A DNA stretch of 64,000 bases from Diphasiastrum complanatum. Its lineage: Eukaryota > Streptophyta > Lycopodiopsida > Lycopodiales > Lycopodiaceae. The stretch covers positions 82,599,543 to 82,663,542 of the forward strand of contig CM055092.1 in the NCBI GenBank assembly GCA_029204225.1, read 5' to 3'. Positions 62,053 through 64,000 of this stretch are shown here, piece after piece. Made by a program: the position numbers and the translations under genes. Numbering within the stretch: position 1 is the stretch's first letter; each line of letters begins with the position of its first letter. Under the pieces are notes generated by a model. That model saw only the letters and a list, made by a program, of their open reading frames with translations. It had not been told where the DNA came from and did no database searches.

Positions 62053-62780
62053 TGTTGTAAAGCTGACTCAGGTGCACCCAACGTGCCCTGTAAGACTCTA
62101 AGGGGTGACACTCCCTAAAGTCCCAGAGCAAGTTAGAACGTCAAGGACTGAGCCTCCGACCTGTGGTGAGCCAGTCAAGTAGTCACAAGTCATGAGCTAG
62201 CTCTGGAGCTCGAGTCATGGCCTAGTCAAGAAGCAAGTTGATTCTGCCACCGGAACGGCTCCCGGGACCCATGTCCGGGAGCCAGACTGATTCTGCCAGG
62301 CTTGCCAGGCTTAATCAGCAAAATAAAAACTAAGTCCCAAAAAGCGTGCTTTACCAGAAAGCACTATGTTTCAGAACAGAGGGGGTGCGCCGAATCACAG
62401 CAGAACTATAGGGGGAGTCCGGCAGACAGAAACTTGGGCAGCTCAACCAGCGCCAGGAATCCAGTCGCCAGGTCTCAGCTCCCTCTACCAGCACAAGCCA
62501 GGCACAATGCCCAGCACGTGTTGGTGGCCCCGAGACCGGTCAGTCTATGTATGAATGTAACCTCTTCCAAATCTAATAAAGTTGATCCTTGGGGATGATT
62601 ACCATTTCGGTTTCGCCTCCGGGACTGGTCCAAGTGGAAGGACCCTTACTACAACCTTTTTAAGCTTGTTACGTTTCTGAGTTGGCTTTTATGTAAGTGC
62701 ATGATGGATGAATGTTAGACTTAAACGCGTGTTGGGGAAACCGCTCAAGTCCCAGCACCCTTTGAGGCGCCGGCGCAACA
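62053..62780 (+). repeat. 3' LTR of the chromovirus (728 bp)
   Basis: Same as the 5' LTR except for ~7 substitutions and a 190-bp deletion joining CCTTTTT to AAGCTTGTTACG. Confidence 0.93.
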
Positions 62781-62785
62781 CCTAG

Positions 62786-63869
62786 CCATACTCACACGAG
62801 GAGACTGGCGAACTTTGGACCTAATAAGTTGACAAGTTTTTGTTGTGGAAAGGAAAGCTTGTTATAGGCTTTCTCTGGACCAGCAATGATGAGGAAACAT
62901 ATGAGTACGCTAGCTTGTGTTACGTGTAAGGCAGCTGATCAATGAAGGAACTGTGGAAGTTGAGTCTTGCATGAGAGACTTGGTATTTCGAACGGACGCT
63001 AAGGGATAGTTCGCATTGAGATCGGACTAGTGCAAACTCTGGGTGCATGTGTCTGATTCAAAGAGAGCTACTTGAAGCCAAGCTCCATGTACACTTCTTG
63101 TTTTGACCATGAGGCAACTGACCAGTGATGGAATTGTGAAAGTCAAGTTTTGCGCGACGGACATGGTGCTTCAAACAAATGCGAAGAGATAGTTCGTATG
63201 CGGATCAAACTGGTGCGACCCTTTGGCTTTCCACGAGGTCAATGGTTACATTTGGGCTGATTCAAAGAGCTACTTCAAGCTAAGTGAGAGGTGCATTGCG
63301 GAGTACTCAATCTTTGCCTACCTTAAAGAGCCAAGATGGAAAAGTATCAAGATCAGGCTGGGACAAGGAGAGAAACCAAGGTGCAGAAGCAACAAGGCAT
63401 GGAGTGGACCATAAAGTGGGCAATCAAACGATAAATCCTTTGGCTCAGGGAGCCTTGATACCTGTGTGGAACTGATCAAATCTGGAGCTCAAGGAGCTCA
63501 ACACAAAGTGCATCAAGGACAAATCAGGAGCTCAAAGGAGTTCCAAAATCAGAAGTCAGAAGCAATAGGGGCGAACATCTCACAGAAAGGCCTGTGTCAC
63601 CAGCTAATAAGGTCCTTGGGTTATACCAAAGCGATATAAAATCTACGCTTTTCCCAGACAAAGTGATATTTTCAAAGTTAAGTAATTTTTTAGTACAAAG
63701 AGCTGAGCCTCCGACTTGTGGTGTGCCAGCTTCCATGCTAATAAAAAGTGGGCAGTAAATTGAGTATTGTGCCAAGTAGCTCAAATGTATAGTTGATTTC
63801 AATTGGGAGACACCTTTACTTTAATCTGACATCTGATGAGGACATCAAATTTTATAAAGGTGGGGTGGA
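62786..63869 (+). other. 3' internal part of another gypsy relative
   Basis: No domain was recognised in the short frames here. 63700-63869 follows the family's 3' layout (GAGCCTCCGAC, GATGAGGACATCA) and ends in a purine-rich tract AAAGGTGGGGTGGA before an LTR. Confidence 0.55.
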
Positions 63870-64000
63870 TGTTGTAAAGCTAGTTTCATAAGCTTTACTT
63901 CCGGCGCCACTGGCGCCAGCATTGTCCCCGGCGCCAGCAGCGCCCCCGCTGCTCCCGGCGCCACTGTGACCAGAATCCAGCCGGCGCCAAGTTCCTATGG
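63870..64000 (+). repeat. Start of another LTR, cut by the window end
   Basis: TGTTGTAAAGCTAG follows a polypurine tract and leads into the GGCGCC-rich segment also found in the palindrome arms. This shows that the palindrome arms begin with the true LTR end of this subfamily. Confidence 0.85.

Larger units (their letters stand above)
56697..62780 (+). mobile_element. Complete young Ty3/gypsy chromovirus lacking gag
   Basis: LTRs at 56697-57614 and 62053-62780 share ends TGTTG...CAACA. The 5-bp duplication CCTAG flanks the element exactly (56692-56696 and 62781-62785). PBS TGGTATCAGAGC is at 57617 and the polypurine tract ACGAGGGGAGGA lies before 62053. Pol carries protease, RT, RNase H, integrase and a chromodomain. 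The LTRs differ at about seven positions by eye apart from a 190-bp deletion in the 3' copy, so insertion was recent. No gag frame exists between PBS and protease, and pol has one frameshift. Confidence 0.95.

Overview
The window is nuclear DNA of a land plant. The evidence is a plant-type LRR receptor kinase with one intron, Ty1/copia and Ty3/gypsy retrotransposons primed from initiator tRNA-Met, a chromodomain gypsy element (chromovirus), and Arabidopsis-type TTTAGGG/CCCTAAA telomere-like repeats. The four very long (CT)n tracts and the high transposon load would suit a large-genome lineage such as a fern, but the lineage is inference only.

Only one gene looks like an intact host gene: a 1,094-residue LRR-XI receptor kinase of the RGI/RGFR (root meristem growth factor receptor) type at 13644-17200. 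Two other loci are of host interest. At 4574-6009 on the minus strand lies a candidate multi-exon gene of unknown function. At 7036-7382 lies a histone-fold relic that resembles centromeric histone H3 (CENH3) more than canonical H3 and is broken by one base. The two point away from each other. The ~1 kb between them carries an array of imperfect inverted repeats plus TATA, E2F-like and G-box motifs.

Layout. 1-2508: microsatellites and small duplications. 2509-4513: eroded Helitron-like relic. 4574-7382: the divergent pair. 7383-13600: mostly featureless, with the RLK promoter at its right end. 13644-17200: RLK. 19540-34161: nested retrotransposon debris. This comprises two opposed gypsy fragments, a copia relic (PBS 20658), a minus-strand copia with an LTR at 26201-26879, and a third copia (26882-34161) split by a 4.9 kb non-autonomous LTR element (27015-31888). 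34162-41030: no genes, but several degenerate tandem repeats, a foldback element and a pair of hAT-like MITEs. 41300-46797: gypsy gag relic (minus), copia gag relic (plus), and a gypsy protease interrupted by a solo LTR with a perfect 5-bp target duplication. 48890-50340: microsatellite and a long hairpin. 50340-64000: one gypsy/chromovirus family in several states. These are a decayed pol end, a truncated LTR, a 919-bp tandem repeat, a ~2 kb palindrome whose arms both carry a short telomere-like insert, a leader-repeat array, a complete young element without gag (56697-62780, TSD CCTAG), and the start of another LTR at 63870.

The transposon fragments show a readable order of events: insertion into an existing element, LTR-LTR recombination, deletion with telomere-like filler, then inverted duplication. 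I found no rRNA, convincing tRNA gene, organellar DNA or CRISPR array.
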